Below, one piece after another: positions 8,801-15,286 of a DNA stretch of 22,997 nt. The position numbers were made by a program, and so were the translations under genes. The notes under the pieces are model-generated. The model was not told the origin of the DNA, did no database searches, and saw only the letters and a list, made by a program, of their open reading frames with translations. The stretch lies in IMG/VR virus record IMGVR_UViG_3300032249_000148, positions 1-22,997 of that record. One strand, written 5' to 3'. Source of the stretch: a virus. Each line of letters opens with the position of its first letter. Positions within the stretch are counted from its first letter, which is position 1.

Positions 8801-10699
8801 ATTTTCACCCCCAGTGAGATTAGTAGAGTCAGTAGGAAAACCTCTAGGCAATCTTGCCGTAGATTGCGGGATAGAAGTATCAGCTTCAAGACCGGGTTTA
8901 GTTACCGCGTACCTAACCCCATCAATGTTAACTGTAGTAAACGGGGTACTACTACTTTCATCTGCGGGTTCTAAAAATCTCCAGCCTTCTGGCAACGAGT
9001 AATTGCTTTTAGCAAACTGATCTGCAAGCTCATAGGCTTCAATAGTCCATCCGCCTAATGGCTCAGGGGTGCCGGGAGGGGCGTCCTGCTGCGATGCCCA
9101 ACTTCTATTAAGCCCTTGATCTACAAGAGTATTTAATCTCTCTAGCCTATCGGCTGGCGCTCCCGTAGTAACTATTCCACCATACCCAGTCTGGATATTA
9201 GAACCAGAACCAGATTGAACTCCTCCTTTGCTAACCGCGAGGTCGATAGATGGAATTTTTGGTTTGCCTGATGTGTTTGTAACCGCCGTATTCCCACCCG
9301 CGTCAGATATCCTAGTACCAAGATCGGCAACGGTCAGCCCTTCATTTATATTGGGGACGTTCTGCCCTACAGTTTTAAACCCCTCCATAATTGCGTTTGC
9401 TTCAGCATTACCGGTATTTCCAGAGGCTACTCGTACTGCGGCGTTTGCTGATCTATTTTCAATTGGAGCCGAACCGGGGGCTTTTGCGTTGGTTGTCTGG
9501 GCAAGACCTAAAGCCGCGTTGTATAAGGCAGTGGGGTTAGGGTTGGGGGAACTAAGCTGTTGCACCAAAGATGCAGCCCTACCAGCCATAACCGTGTCGG
9601 GGCTATTTTTAAGCTCCCCAGATAGTTGAAGAGCCAACCCATAGTCAGGGTTGTCAGACATCAAGGTGGTAGCAATCGTGGCAGCTTTAGAAAGCTCCGG
9701 CAGGGTGAAGCCGTTCTCACCCCCAACCTTAAACGTAGATAGTGTTACAGGTTTTCCGTCCGAACCTACAAGCGGTTTTCCATCCACATCTTTAAACTGA
9801 TAGTCACCCACCCCCCGCATTTGGCCGAGGGTCATCAACGCCCCCGGTATATTTCCAGTCTTTACAGCGTCAACAAACCGAAGACCAATAGCCGTTTCAT
9901 TAAATCCACCAGCACTGGCAAGGGTAGCCAGCCCGCTAACAACATTACCTTGATCAAATGCTTGATACGCTGTGTAAAGTTTAGCTACCCCACCCACAAT
10001 ACCGGGGTCCCCCGCCATAATAGGACCAGCGGTTCTTAGTACATCTCCAATATCTTTAATGTTTCCAGCGCCAGCTTGGAATGCTACGTTTCCTGCGGCT
10101 ACGTAAAGGGGTGGAACCCCACTAGCCATCAACGCTAAGTTAATAACAGGTATAATTGGCCCGAGGTCTTGCGCAAATGCGCCCCAACCAGATTTACTAT
10201 ACTGCTGAACTGGAACTGCAATTGTTGAACCATCAGCCTGTTGAATCGGCTGAAAATTATATTCGCTATATCCGTCACCTTTGTTCTCAGAACCAAACAT
10301 GCGGCCATAAGCGGAAATTGTCTGGTTATTAGTTTTGTTGTAGTATATTGGTAATTGTTCTTCTGGGATTATTGTCGCTGATTCGCCGCTCCCTGCTTCA
10401 TAAGCAGGGCGAGTTTCATACCGTACACCAATATCCCCAATACTCGTAACGCCGTAATCTTTTGCCAAAATTTTGGCAATGTTCTGCATGTGCGTGTCGG
10501 CGGACAGAGGAGACGCATTTTTGTAAACGTCCGCTTTCCCTTGGATTGCGCCCATCTGTTTGAGAAGGGTTTCATATCCGGTGTTCCATGTCGCACGATC
10601 TGCATCGGCAGCGGCGGTGCCCTCTATAATAGGCGCATATTCGCTGCGGGTATCTACGGTATCAGGTTCGATATCACCCGATTCTAAGTTTCGCGCCAT
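5825..10699 (-). CDS. Giant repeat-rich structural protein (1624 residues)
   Basis: I place the start at the ATG at 10699 (MARNLESGDIEPDTVDTRSE), one base after the preceding stop; an extension to 10759 would only read through that gene. Residues 177 to 265 hold hydrophobic, Gly/Ala-rich helices (LGPIIPVINLALMASG, GIVGGVAKLYTAYQAF), as in virion proteins that enter membranes. Residues about 590 to 1290 are disordered Thr/Gly/Pro sequence with short tandem repeats and two related helical modules (RNTSTV-x(n)-KNAG). Two Trp-rich modules (YYTDSTGTWQPPAGW) each end in a GGG motif. Residues 1375 to 1432 repeat SYLRSLP and SYLRGLP. The C terminus (SGGEFVIPADVVSHLG, KQLYAMMDRIRHART) is a recurrent phage domain with no known role. 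I infer an internal or ejected virion protein. Confidence 0.85.
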   Translation of the reverse strand: MARNLESGDIEPDTVDTRSEYAPIIEGTAAADADRATWNTGYETLLKQMGAIQGKADVYKNASPLSADTHMQNIAKILAKDYGVTSIGDIGVRYETRPAYEAGSGESATIIPEEQLPIYYNKTNNQTISAYGRMFGSENKGDGYSEYNFQPIQQADGSTIAVPVQQYSKSGWGAFAQDLGPIIPVINLALMASGVPPLYVAAGNVAFQAGAGNIKDIGDVLRTAGPIMAGDPGIVGGVAKLYTAYQAFDQGNVVSGLATLASAGGFNETAIGLRFVDAVKTGNIPGALMTLGQMRGVGDYQFKDVDGKPLVGSDGKPVTLSTFKVGGENGFTLPELSKAATIATTLMSDNPDYGLALQLSGELKNSPDTVMAGRAASLVQQLSSPNPNPTALYNAALGLAQTTNAKAPGSAPIENRSANAAVRVASGNTGNAEANAIMEGFKTVGQNVPNINEGLTVADLGTRISDAGGNTAVTNTSGKPKIPSIDLAVSKGGVQSGSGSNIQTGYGGIVTTGAPADRLERLNTLVDQGLNRSWASQQDAPPGTPEPLGGWTIEAYELADQFAKSNYSLPEGWRFLEPADESSSTPFTTVNIDGVRYAVTKPGLEADTSIPQSTARLPRGFPTDSTNLTGGENNSLRVADIVGNNPLTTSGAKTGAPAGASTGTPQLTAEQVATFNFANANGLLTGDLGTKAGSKADSKADSKVDNKGETTSQLTPSQIATLTTVANNNGLLISDLLGPPLPTPGTTGGTTGGTMDGTKGGTTGGTTGGTTGGTPGGTPGGTTTRPRNTSTVGETLARNALKNAGKNTAGLNLKQLGDELAKIDPSTVFTVVVDTPYSPPSTLLTDTITTLPTDKITTLATDKITTLPTDKITTLPTDKITTLPTDKITTLSSRQITTLLTDNITTLPTTTPTTIPPTTIPPAITTIEPRGLQALPTSEARYWRQTGATGTGGQGGVKFFDWYNTPENRTMAPATMATANIPAVTSQQATSIAAPRPKQYYNAQTNQYYTDSTGTWQPPAGWVQTNLKGGGKVENFSSGGTTSSRNTSTVSSKLARDFLKNAGVNPTGLSLKQLEVELARLNPTEVYTVVGTTNIPIGTEADIEATQEILRKALSGFVDNRSSPDIRLRPDEVATVLRGYGVDPYGLTAQEMLQALHKVVGVGNSYGFSSINGEDLLSYFDEVENRNIGTATFRETRKPYTGPTSHASSQTTTATAPPATTTQPATTTTPARTTTPAAGLQTLSTSNTRTIFPTQNISAIATTQVPAITTAQISALTTASTPALTTTPAPAVATTQAPAATVPAAKQYFNQSTNRYYTDPTGTWQPPAGWTQTGLKGGGEVKTNFYDGGYADFDSPIELRGIGYDGGSMPDEDVYSYLRSLPADNSWASSPSDYGFDALGDSVGYDWAYGDESAREEDINSYLRGLPSENASYGGGKDLTGQYQKDIKDAAITGSPTKSSSASNVFKQLSDAAKKNPDLMKMLLAAGLGGLIGYAGRPKGISPMGMQGLGLSQGQVYGALKGTPVQRAEGGEIDGYAKGGGLHYLKSAEDGMADKIPATIDNKQPARLSGGEFVIPADVVSHLGNGNSEAGAKQLYAMMDRIRHARTGNKEQGKQINPAKFTPK
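6652..6788 (-). repeat. Trp-rich module, second copy
   Basis: Codes for KQYFNQSTNRYYTDPTGTWQ followed by PPAGWTQTGLKGGGEVKTNF and YDGG. It pairs with the copy at 7579 to 7707. The two copies share most residues but their DNA has drifted, which suggests an old duplication under selection. Confidence 0.88.
7425..7572 (-). repeat. Helical module, second copy (RNTSTVSSKLARDFLKNAG)
   Basis: This stretch of the giant protein gene codes for RNTSTVSSKLARDFLKNAGV through LSLKQLEVELARLNPTEVYT. It is clearly related to the segment at about 8187 to 8345 (RNTSTVGETLARNALKNAGK, LNLKQLGDELAKIDPSTVFT), so about 50 residues have been duplicated. A more distant third copy may lie at about 7225 to 7330 (LRPDEVATVLRGYGVDPYGL). 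Confidence 0.85.
7579..7707 (-). repeat. Trp-rich module, first copy
   Basis: Codes for KQYYNAQTNQYYTDSTGTWQ followed by PPAGWVQTNLKGGGKVENFS and SGG. The copy at 6652 to 6788 is nearly the same, so the segment has been duplicated with the helical module. The PPAGW and KGGG elements are constant. Confidence 0.88.
7981..8172 (-). repeat. Eight tandem 24-bp repeats coding for ITTLPTDK-type units
   Basis: Eight consecutive 24-base units, plus strand consensus GCGTAGTGATCTTATCTGTT followed by GGAA. They encode an 8-residue unit (ITTLPTDK) with small changes, for example ITTLATDK and ITTLSSRQ. Units 3 to 8 (8029 to 8172) differ from the consensus by at most about three bases, unit 1 by two, unit 2 by more. 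They lie inside the 1624-residue protein gene, in frame. Confidence 0.95.
8187..8345 (-). repeat. Helical module, first copy (RNTSTVGETLARNALKNAG)
   Basis: First copy in protein order of the roughly 50-residue helical module. It lies between the 12-bp linker repeat and the 24-bp repeat array and matches the copy at 7425 to 7572 at most positions of its RNTSTV, LKNAG and LKQL cores. Confidence 0.85.
8358..8465 (-). repeat. Nine tandem 12-bp repeats coding for GGTT-type units
   Basis: Nine consecutive 12-base units (plus strand CCACCCGTGGTT and variants) encode a flexible Gly/Thr linker of GGTT, GGTM-D, GGTK and GGTP type. They are in frame within the 1624-residue protein gene and lie just before the first RNTSTV helical module in the protein. 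Confidence 0.95.
8591..8626 (-). repeat. Three short 12-bp repeats coding for a Ser/Lys/Ala/Asp linker
   Basis: Three 12-base units (plus strand TTTAGAATCAGC, TTTAGAGTCAGC, TTTAGAACCAGC) encode SKAD-type repeats (GSKADSKADSKVDN) in the 1624-residue protein. A degenerate fourth copy follows at 8627. Confidence 0.85.
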
Positions 10700-10700
10700 T

Positions 10701-11030
10701 TTAACCCACTTTCCAATTTGTGCCATCTGAATACACAGGCACATTAGTTGACCCGCCACCGGCTACCGTGGTGCCAAATGTGGACACAGAAGAATCTGTT
10801 ACAAACGCTCTAGACCCTACACCGGCAGTTGCTGCACTGGGTAGGTCGGCTACGGCCATAGGCACATTAGCTTTTAACTGACCAATAACCTTATCCCGCT
10901 CGTTGAAGTACAACCGCAAGACGCTACTAAACTGATCAAAATACTGCCGGTCGTACGTGTTTGGGGCGAGGGGCAGGCTGGGCGCAACAGCCTGAAACAG
11001 TAGATATTCTGACGTAATGAGGTAGCTCAT
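10701..11030 (-). CDS. Small tail-associated structural protein
   Basis: A 109-residue protein, starting MSYLITSEYLLFQAVAPSLP. The first half is helical (RQYFDQFSSVLRLYFNERDK, VIGQLKA). The second half is a short beta segment (GSRAFVTDSSVSTFGTTVAG, GGSTNVPVYSDGTNWKVG) that recurs at the C terminus of many phage tail and fibre proteins. The ATG overlaps the nozzle stop as ATGA. The placement after the nozzle protein and before the giant proteins suggests a tail tip or a linker piece, which is inference. Confidence 0.8.
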   Translation of the reverse strand: MSYLITSEYLLFQAVAPSLPLAPNTYDRQYFDQFSSVLRLYFNERDKVIGQLKANVPMAVADLPSAATAGVGSRAFVTDSSVSTFGTTVAGGGSTNVPVYSDGTNWKVG

Positions 11031-13150
11031 CGTCTGCCATCCTGACGTATATCAATCCGTGGATACCCTAACTGCCACTGGACCCCGAGACCGGTAGATG
11101 CAATCTTCATAATCATTTGACGCCCACGCACCCGAATATATACTTGCCCTGTAAATTGTTCAATCGGTACTTCGGCTGTACGGGTAACTGTAGCGTTGTC
11201 ACTTCCGCCAACAGAGGTAGGACTGTTATACCCTGACCCGGAGTTCTGCATAGGGATTAACGTCATGACGGCGGTGGGGGAGGCTGCGGTAGACCCGTTA
11301 AAAGTTACGTCGGGCAGCATCCGGTATACAAACCCAAATCGGTCACCATCGTCAATATCAAATTCTGCTGAAGAGATATACGCCTCAATTGGCAGCGTAG
11401 TGGCGGTTTCTCCGTTATCGACCCCTAATTCATGGTTTACTAGGTTACTACTATAAGTAGCGGCAACGGGGTAATCACGCAGGCCAGAGTCTAACCACGC
11501 CGTGCGTGCCAGCGTTCCATAGTACCAAATCCCCTGCCCGCCCTTACCGTCAGGCTCAAGATAGTTGTATATAACATAACGGTCAATGGTCGTGTTTGGA
11601 TTGCTTACCGTACCCGTGCCATCCGGCCCTGTGATTGAGCAGTAGAACCACCAGACTTCGTTAAATCCTTCGTTCGTCCCGCAGAATATCTGCTCATTCT
11701 GCCCAAGATTTATGTCTTGAAAAATATATTTACGCAGGTCGCAGTTGAGCGTGTTGACGCGCCCGTCGTACATGTAGAACTTATCGATCCCCATCCAGAA
11801 CAGTCGGCCTGATGCAAGGATCGCCGCATTTTGGCTAACAATTGAAATATTGTCGCCAAGAATATCTTGTCTCCAGACCGCTGCTGGCCCAACGTACTGC
11901 AACGAAAAAATCGCGGAGTCCGTCAATACAACTATCTCTTGGCGAGTTTGAACCGCCGTAATAATTTCAGACCCGTGAGAGAGCACCGCGTAGTTAGCTT
12001 GGCTGTCTTGGCCTAGAGTCCAATTATATGGGTCTTGGAAGTTTGACCACCGGATGAGCATGGGGTTTAACGTACCGGAACCGTAGTCGTTACACCCAAA
12101 AGCAAAGATAAACCGGTTGCTAGATACAAATATATTATTTTGTACCGTAGGGACATCCACTATTTTTGAAATATAAACATTAGCACCTGTCGATGATGTG
12201 TTTACGTACGTCGAACCTCCCTGAGTCAACGATAGATTAGCAGTTACTCCAACAACATTTTCTAAGTAATATGTCGTGTTTGCCGTAATGCCTGTGGGTA
12301 GTGACCCCCCTGTACCAGCCGCAAATTGGACCGGAGTACCGACAGTAAATACCGTAGATAGAGTTACTACCGTAGGCGAGGCGCTGGTAAATGAAACTAA
12401 CCCACCTAAAGAAGATAACAAGACACCTCGTGTGCCAGTCCCGCCCGCTGCACTCCAATAGTAGATACCGCCGCCGCGAGGGGCAAAGATAAGATCTTCT
12501 CCGTAGTTGTTTTGGTTCCATAGTCTAAATTGAGTGGCGGTTGTTGACCCACTACCCCACACCCCACTGCCCCATGTGCCCGCACCCCACCCAGAAATTG
12601 GAAGTTGAATTGAAGCGCCAATGCTAATTTGATACGCAGCGACAACGGCGGACCCACCATATGTACCCGCAGTAAGAGGCGAGGCTAGGGTGATGGAGTA
12701 AGAATTAACATTAATATATGTGATGGCGTATTCAGCATTGAAAACGGCGGTTGTTGAGCCGCTGAACGTAACATAGTCCCCAGTAATAGCGCCGTGAGAT
12801 GCAGCGGTAACCGTTACGGTTGTAGTCCCGTTGGCTGAAAAAGGATTAGCACCTAGAGTAGTGGTAGCACGAAGTGGGGTAATGTCGTAGTATGCGCCGC
12901 CGTTAGAGATGTAAAACTTGAGGTTTGTACCTACCCCGATCAAATTCTGAAATGCTAACGTCACCCAATTCCACAAAGACCGGCAGAGACCAAGAAACGT
13001 ACTGCTAGATATACGTTGCCAACCGCCAACTTTCTCGGGGGTGCCTTGGCGAAACCGGACCTTATCACTATCAAACCAACCGTTTTCGCTGGCGTAGCGG
13101 GTGTTTTCTTTATTTACACCGGGGCGAAGCTGGAGTTTCTTGAGTGGCAT
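11027..13150 (-). CDS. Tail nozzle or hub protein (T7 gp12 / P22 gp10-like)
   Basis: A 707-residue protein. It starts MPLKKLQLRPGVNKENTRYA then WFDSDKVRFRQGTPEKVGGW, a well-known start of short-tailed phage nozzle proteins. Residues about 105 to 170 and 250 to 320 look like beta-sandwich inserts. Between these is a WG-rich stretch (GWGAGTWGSGVWGSGS) followed by RLWNQNNYGEDLIFAPRGGG, typical for the family. The rest is a beta-propeller-like region (RFIFAFGCNDYGSGTLNPML, RWSNFQDPYNWTLG, HGSEIITAVQTRQEIVVLTD). Such proteins form the hexameric tube below the adaptor through which DNA leaves. The start overlaps the holin stop, so lysis genes sit between adaptor and nozzle here. Confidence 0.87.
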   Translation of the reverse strand: MPLKKLQLRPGVNKENTRYASENGWFDSDKVRFRQGTPEKVGGWQRISSSTFLGLCRSLWNWVTLAFQNLIGVGTNLKFYISNGGAYYDITPLRATTTLGANPFSANGTTTVTVTAASHGAITGDYVTFSGSTTAVFNAEYAITYINVNSYSITLASPLTAGTYGGSAVVAAYQISIGASIQLPISGWGAGTWGSGVWGSGSTTATQFRLWNQNNYGEDLIFAPRGGGIYYWSAAGGTGTRGVLLSSLGGLVSFTSASPTVVTLSTVFTVGTPVQFAAGTGGSLPTGITANTTYYLENVVGVTANLSLTQGGSTYVNTSSTGANVYISKIVDVPTVQNNIFVSSNRFIFAFGCNDYGSGTLNPMLIRWSNFQDPYNWTLGQDSQANYAVLSHGSEIITAVQTRQEIVVLTDSAIFSLQYVGPAAVWRQDILGDNISIVSQNAAILASGRLFWMGIDKFYMYDGRVNTLNCDLRKYIFQDINLGQNEQIFCGTNEGFNEVWWFYCSITGPDGTGTVSNPNTTIDRYVIYNYLEPDGKGGQGIWYYGTLARTAWLDSGLRDYPVAATYSSNLVNHELGVDNGETATTLPIEAYISSAEFDIDDGDRFGFVYRMLPDVTFNGSTAASPTAVMTLIPMQNSGSGYNSPTSVGGSDNATVTRTAEVPIEQFTGQVYIRVRGRQMIMKIASTGLGVQWQLGYPRIDIRQDGRR

Positions 13151-13587
13151 TACTTGCTCGCTACACCCTTGTGCTTCTCAAATGACCGCATACCGCCGAA
13201 CCCCAACAGCCCAGCCAGCAGTGTCATGAGTTGCTCAACATCCAGATCCGGTGGGGGGTTCAACTCTTTAGGGATTATGTCATAACCTTGACCAAAAGTC
13301 CAACACCACTGCATCAGGGGGTAGCCAAGGAATTGGTAAGCCAAGCCAAGAACCCCAACCCAGCCGACAGCAGGACGCCAACCAGAGACAAATACGCTAG
13401 GATTCGCCGCTTCAACCACATTGACTTCGACCTGAGCCAAGTCGGTTGTCTGGTCAATCCTCTTTTCCTCAAGGTCAAGCCTGCGCTCTTCCAACGCCAT
13501 TTCGAGGCGTTCTTTATCCGTTGTGTATAGCGAGTCCGCAACCTTGCCAACGCCTTCAATTATCGACCCTATACCCATTAAGTCCAT
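13150..13587 (-). CDS. Holin, 3TM-type
   Basis: A 145-residue protein. An N-terminal amphipathic segment (MDLMGIGSIIEGVGKVADSL) is followed by a charged helix (residues 22 to 60, LEMALEERRLDLEEKRID). Then comes VSGWRPAVGWVGVLGLAYQF (about residues 67 to 86), a hallmark of the holin family with three proposed membrane segments. A second hydrophobic helix (EQLMTLLAGLLGFGG, about 118 to 132) ends with the family's usual MRSFEKHKGV. Holins of this kind make membrane lesions that let the endolysin reach the wall. Adjacency to the endolysin gene supports it. The stop overlaps the next gene's ATG (TAATG). Confidence 0.9.
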   Translation of the reverse strand: MDLMGIGSIIEGVGKVADSLYTTDKERLEMALEERRLDLEEKRIDQTTDLAQVEVNVVEAANPSVFVSGWRPAVGWVGVLGLAYQFLGYPLMQWCWTFGQGYDIIPKELNPPPDLDVEQLMTLLAGLLGFGGMRSFEKHKGVASK

Positions 13588-14096
13588 TACTTGAGTCCGT
13601 GCAAGGTTCGGTTGATCCAGCCGAGTAAGAACTTGGACTGGCCTCGGTCTTTGTTGCAGATTTGCGCGTACCGGCTAATCTTGGCGAGGGCATAGGCTGG
13701 CAAAAACTTCTCCACCGTACAAATGTTCAACCGTTCAAGGGTTTTTGGTCCGATTGCACCGTCTGGGGTTGTTCCGACGATAAGCTGGGCGAGCTTAGAG
13801 GCGATCCCGACTCCAGTGTTGACGGCAAAGTTGAAGATTGTCTCGGCAATAGCTTGGTTCGTAAGGTCGTCACCTCGGATGCGATCCCAGAAATTAGACT
13901 TGTAAAACTCACGAACCATAGGAGTAGCCGATCCAAAATCTTTGCGATCAATGTACTGCCACCCTGTCCAGTCTGGGTTTGGTTTTCTTGCGATCCCTGC
14001 ATAGGTCATACCTCCCCGGTCGCCCGGAATGTTGGTTAGTTGGTACCCACCCTCGTCACGGATCATTTTTTCAAAGGCTTGCTCAAAATTAGCCAT
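13587..14096 (-). CDS. Endolysin, glycoside hydrolase family 108 muramidase
   Basis: A 169-residue protein. The ATG at 14096 gives MANFEQAFEKMIRDEGGYQL; the DEGGY motif with catalytic Glu15 defines family 108, whose members cut the glycan strands of peptidoglycan. The GDRGGMTYAGIA segment follows as in relatives. The C-terminal part (VGTTPDGAIGPKTLERLNIC) matches the small peptidoglycan-binding domain usually fused in this family, and the length is normal. There is no signal peptide, so release would depend on the holin encoded next. The start overlaps the nuclease gene by 8 bases, and the stop overlaps the holin start as TAATG. Confidence 0.93.
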   Translation of the reverse strand: MANFEQAFEKMIRDEGGYQLTNIPGDRGGMTYAGIARKPNPDWTGWQYIDRKDFGSATPMVREFYKSNFWDRIRGDDLTNQAIAETIFNFAVNTGVGIASKLAQLIVGTTPDGAIGPKTLERLNICTVEKFLPAYALAKISRYAQICNKDRGQSKFLLGWINRTLHGLK

Positions 14097-14523
14097 CACC
14101 GTGCATCCTTATATACTCATTCCTAAGGAACGTCACTTTTTTGCGCCCGTCGTGCCGCTTGACTCTACCCAAGGCTGGCGGGTTGTTCAAGTATTCTGCG
14201 GCTCGCAGGATCATGTCCGGGTCATCATCAAAGCTACCTAAAGCCGTGTTACACCGCACACACAAAATCCCACGAACATCATCAGAGTCGTGGCAGTGGT
14301 CTACTGCAAACTTGTACTGCTTGAGCTTGAGGGGTTTGTGGCAAATAGCGCAATTATACCCCTGAAGTTTCAACAGGAAGTCATAATCTGATGGGGACAA
14401 CCCAAAACGGTCAAGACGGTTTACGTCTGACTTGCACTTGCTACAGAGAAAATAATCTTTGCGCCCGTGGATGGTTAGGTCTTCTCGGAGAAACTCTCCA
14501 CGGCAAACGGCACAGAACAGCAT
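14089..14523 (-). CDS. HNH nuclease, recombination endonuclease VII-type
   Basis: A 144-residue protein with two four-cysteine metal sites. The N-terminal one uses C4, C7, C27 and C30. The second, C58, C61, C88 and C91, frames the nuclease motif D75-H76-C77-H78 and DVRGILCVRCN, ending with N92. This matches the phage T4 endonuclease VII family, where the motif aspartate, histidine and asparagine do catalysis and the cysteines bind structural zinc. The family includes Holliday-junction resolvases and free-standing mobile HNH nucleases. Its lone position between fibre and endolysin genes and the hairpin in front favour the mobile-nuclease reading; a resolvase role remains possible. It overlaps the endolysin start by 8 bases. 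Confidence 0.88.
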   Translation of the reverse strand: MLFCAVCRGEFLREDLTIHGRKDYFLCSKCKSDVNRLDRFGLSPSDYDFLLKLQGYNCAICHKPLKLKQYKFAVDHCHDSDDVRGILCVRCNTALGSFDDDPDMILRAAEYLNNPPALGRVKRHDGRKKVTFLRNEYIRMHGDG

Positions 14524-14530
14524 TGGAATA

Positions 14531-14554
14531 CCCCCGGTGGGTCGGCACCGGGGG
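14531..14554 (-). promoter_or_regulatory. Perfect 9-bp GC-rich hairpin covering the nuclease gene's ribosome-binding region
   Basis: On the minus strand, CCCCCGGTG pairs with CACCGGGGG across a 6-base loop. The second arm ends 7 bases before the ATG of the endonuclease gene, and its GGGGG run is the only purine-rich stretch at ribosome-binding distance. A TATTCC sequence follows, not a T tract, so a standard intrinsic terminator is unlikely. The hairpin would hide the start region when the message is transcribed from upstream. T4 homing endonuclease genes such as I-TevI are known to be controlled by hairpins of this kind; the parallel here is inference. Confidence 0.7.
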
Positions 14555-14561
14555 CCAGACC

Positions 14562-14780
14562 TTAGTTATCGGTCTGTTCGTCTTCTTCAGACTCTTCTTC
14601 AGCTTCTTCAGCCATAACAGCAACGTCAAAGTGAGCGTCAACCGTGGCCGAGAACAATTCGGTCAGCGTGAAGCGGCTAACACCGTTAGCATCTGCAACG
14701 GCATAGGTAGCAGCGATCAAAGCTTGCAGCGCGTCAACCGGCTCCGAACCTTCAAGAACTTCAATAATCTGGTCTTTCAT
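14562..14780 (-). CDS. Small acidic protein of unknown function
   Basis: A 72-residue protein, MKDQIIEVLEGSEPVDALQA, with a helical middle (LIAATYAVADANGVSRFTLT) and an acidic tail (AEEAEEESEEDEQTDN). I chose the ATG at 14780 because a GGAG site lies 6 bases upstream; the frame is open further to 14813 but without support. The gene is isolated by gaps on both sides, a 111-base gap before and a 38-base hairpin-bearing gap after. The acidic tail could be a DNA mimic or a binding partner for the many basic proteins encoded here; both ideas are speculation. It does not resemble a holin or nuclease inhibitor that I know. Confidence 0.72.
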   Translation of the reverse strand: MKDQIIEVLEGSEPVDALQALIAATYAVADANGVSRFTLTELFSATVDAHFDVAVMAEEAEEESEEDEQTDN

Positions 14781-14891
14781 GACAAACTCCATTCGTTGGT
14801 AGGGTGGGAGCACCCCGGCGGGCGGGTGACCCCTCTAAAATCTTACAATTTACAGAAGACAGGAAAGTTACTTCTGCGGGTTCTGTATTTT
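14781..14891 (-). other. Intergenic gap at the fibre-to-lysis boundary
   Basis: This 111-base gap is the longest noncoding stretch in the window. Read on the minus strand, it holds a weak inverted repeat (CAGAAG with CTTCTG, at 14871 to 14876 and 14853 to 14858) and a short GC-rich inverted repeat (CACCC at 14824 to 14828 and GGGTG at 14811 to 14815). Neither is followed by a T tract, so neither is a convincing terminator. I see no clear promoter. It may contain a phage-specific promoter that cannot be recognised by eye. Confidence 0.4.
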
Positions 14892-15284
14892 TTACTGAAG
14901 GATTTTATTGGCAGACGCTTGGGAAATTACCGACGCGCCAACCAACAACGCCAAAACGTCCGTGGTGTTAGCTAACTCTTGAGGTGTCGCCATCTCTTGT
15001 TTAGCCGTAACAACTTCAGGTGCAGAGTTGCTATCCCACTTCACCCGTTCTGACAAAGTTAAACCCGCACGGACATTGTTAGAAGTCCATGTGCGTGGCG
15101 CAGGGGGAGCGGGTGGAGGAGGTTCTGGTTTAACCAATTGTCCGCCTACCCACCCATCTCCATTTACAGCATCGTCGGGCACTTCGGTGTTGTAAAACAC
15201 CGCGACATCTGGGTGGTAAATCTCTGACGGGTTGGCGTGAGCAACATCTCGAATACGATTGTCTTCAATCCATGCGTATTTCAT
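14892..15284 (-). CDS. Fibre-associated or tail-fibre assembly-like protein
   Basis: A 130-residue protein. It starts MKYAWIEDNRIRDVAHANPS and EIYHPDVAVFYNTEVPDDAV, then GDGWVGG, which is a recurrent N-terminal domain of small phage proteins encoded after fibres. A Pro-rich hinge (about residues 52 to 64) leads to a helical C terminus (AGLTLSERVKWDSNSAPEVV and TDVLALLVGASVISQASANK). The layout resembles tail-fibre assembly chaperones, and the place directly after the adhesin gene fits, but the family is not certain. An AAGGA ribosome-binding site lies 9 bases before the ATG. Confidence 0.8.
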   Translation of the reverse strand: MKYAWIEDNRIRDVAHANPSEIYHPDVAVFYNTEVPDDAVNGDGWVGGQLVKPEPPPPAPPAPRTWTSNNVRAGLTLSERVKWDSNSAPEVVTAKQEMATPQELANTTDVLALLVGASVISQASANKILQ

Positions 15285-15286
15285 GA

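Noticed and set aside
5825-10699. Tape-measure protein of a long-tailed phage
   Set aside because: The length would fit, but the protein is mostly disordered repeats rather than continuous helix, and there are no tail tube, chaperone frameshift or baseplate genes around it.
14531-14554. Intrinsic transcription terminator
   Set aside because: The stem is strong but is followed by TATTCC, not a run of T, and a gene starts 7 bases later. Control of the nuclease start fits better, though partial termination cannot be excluded.
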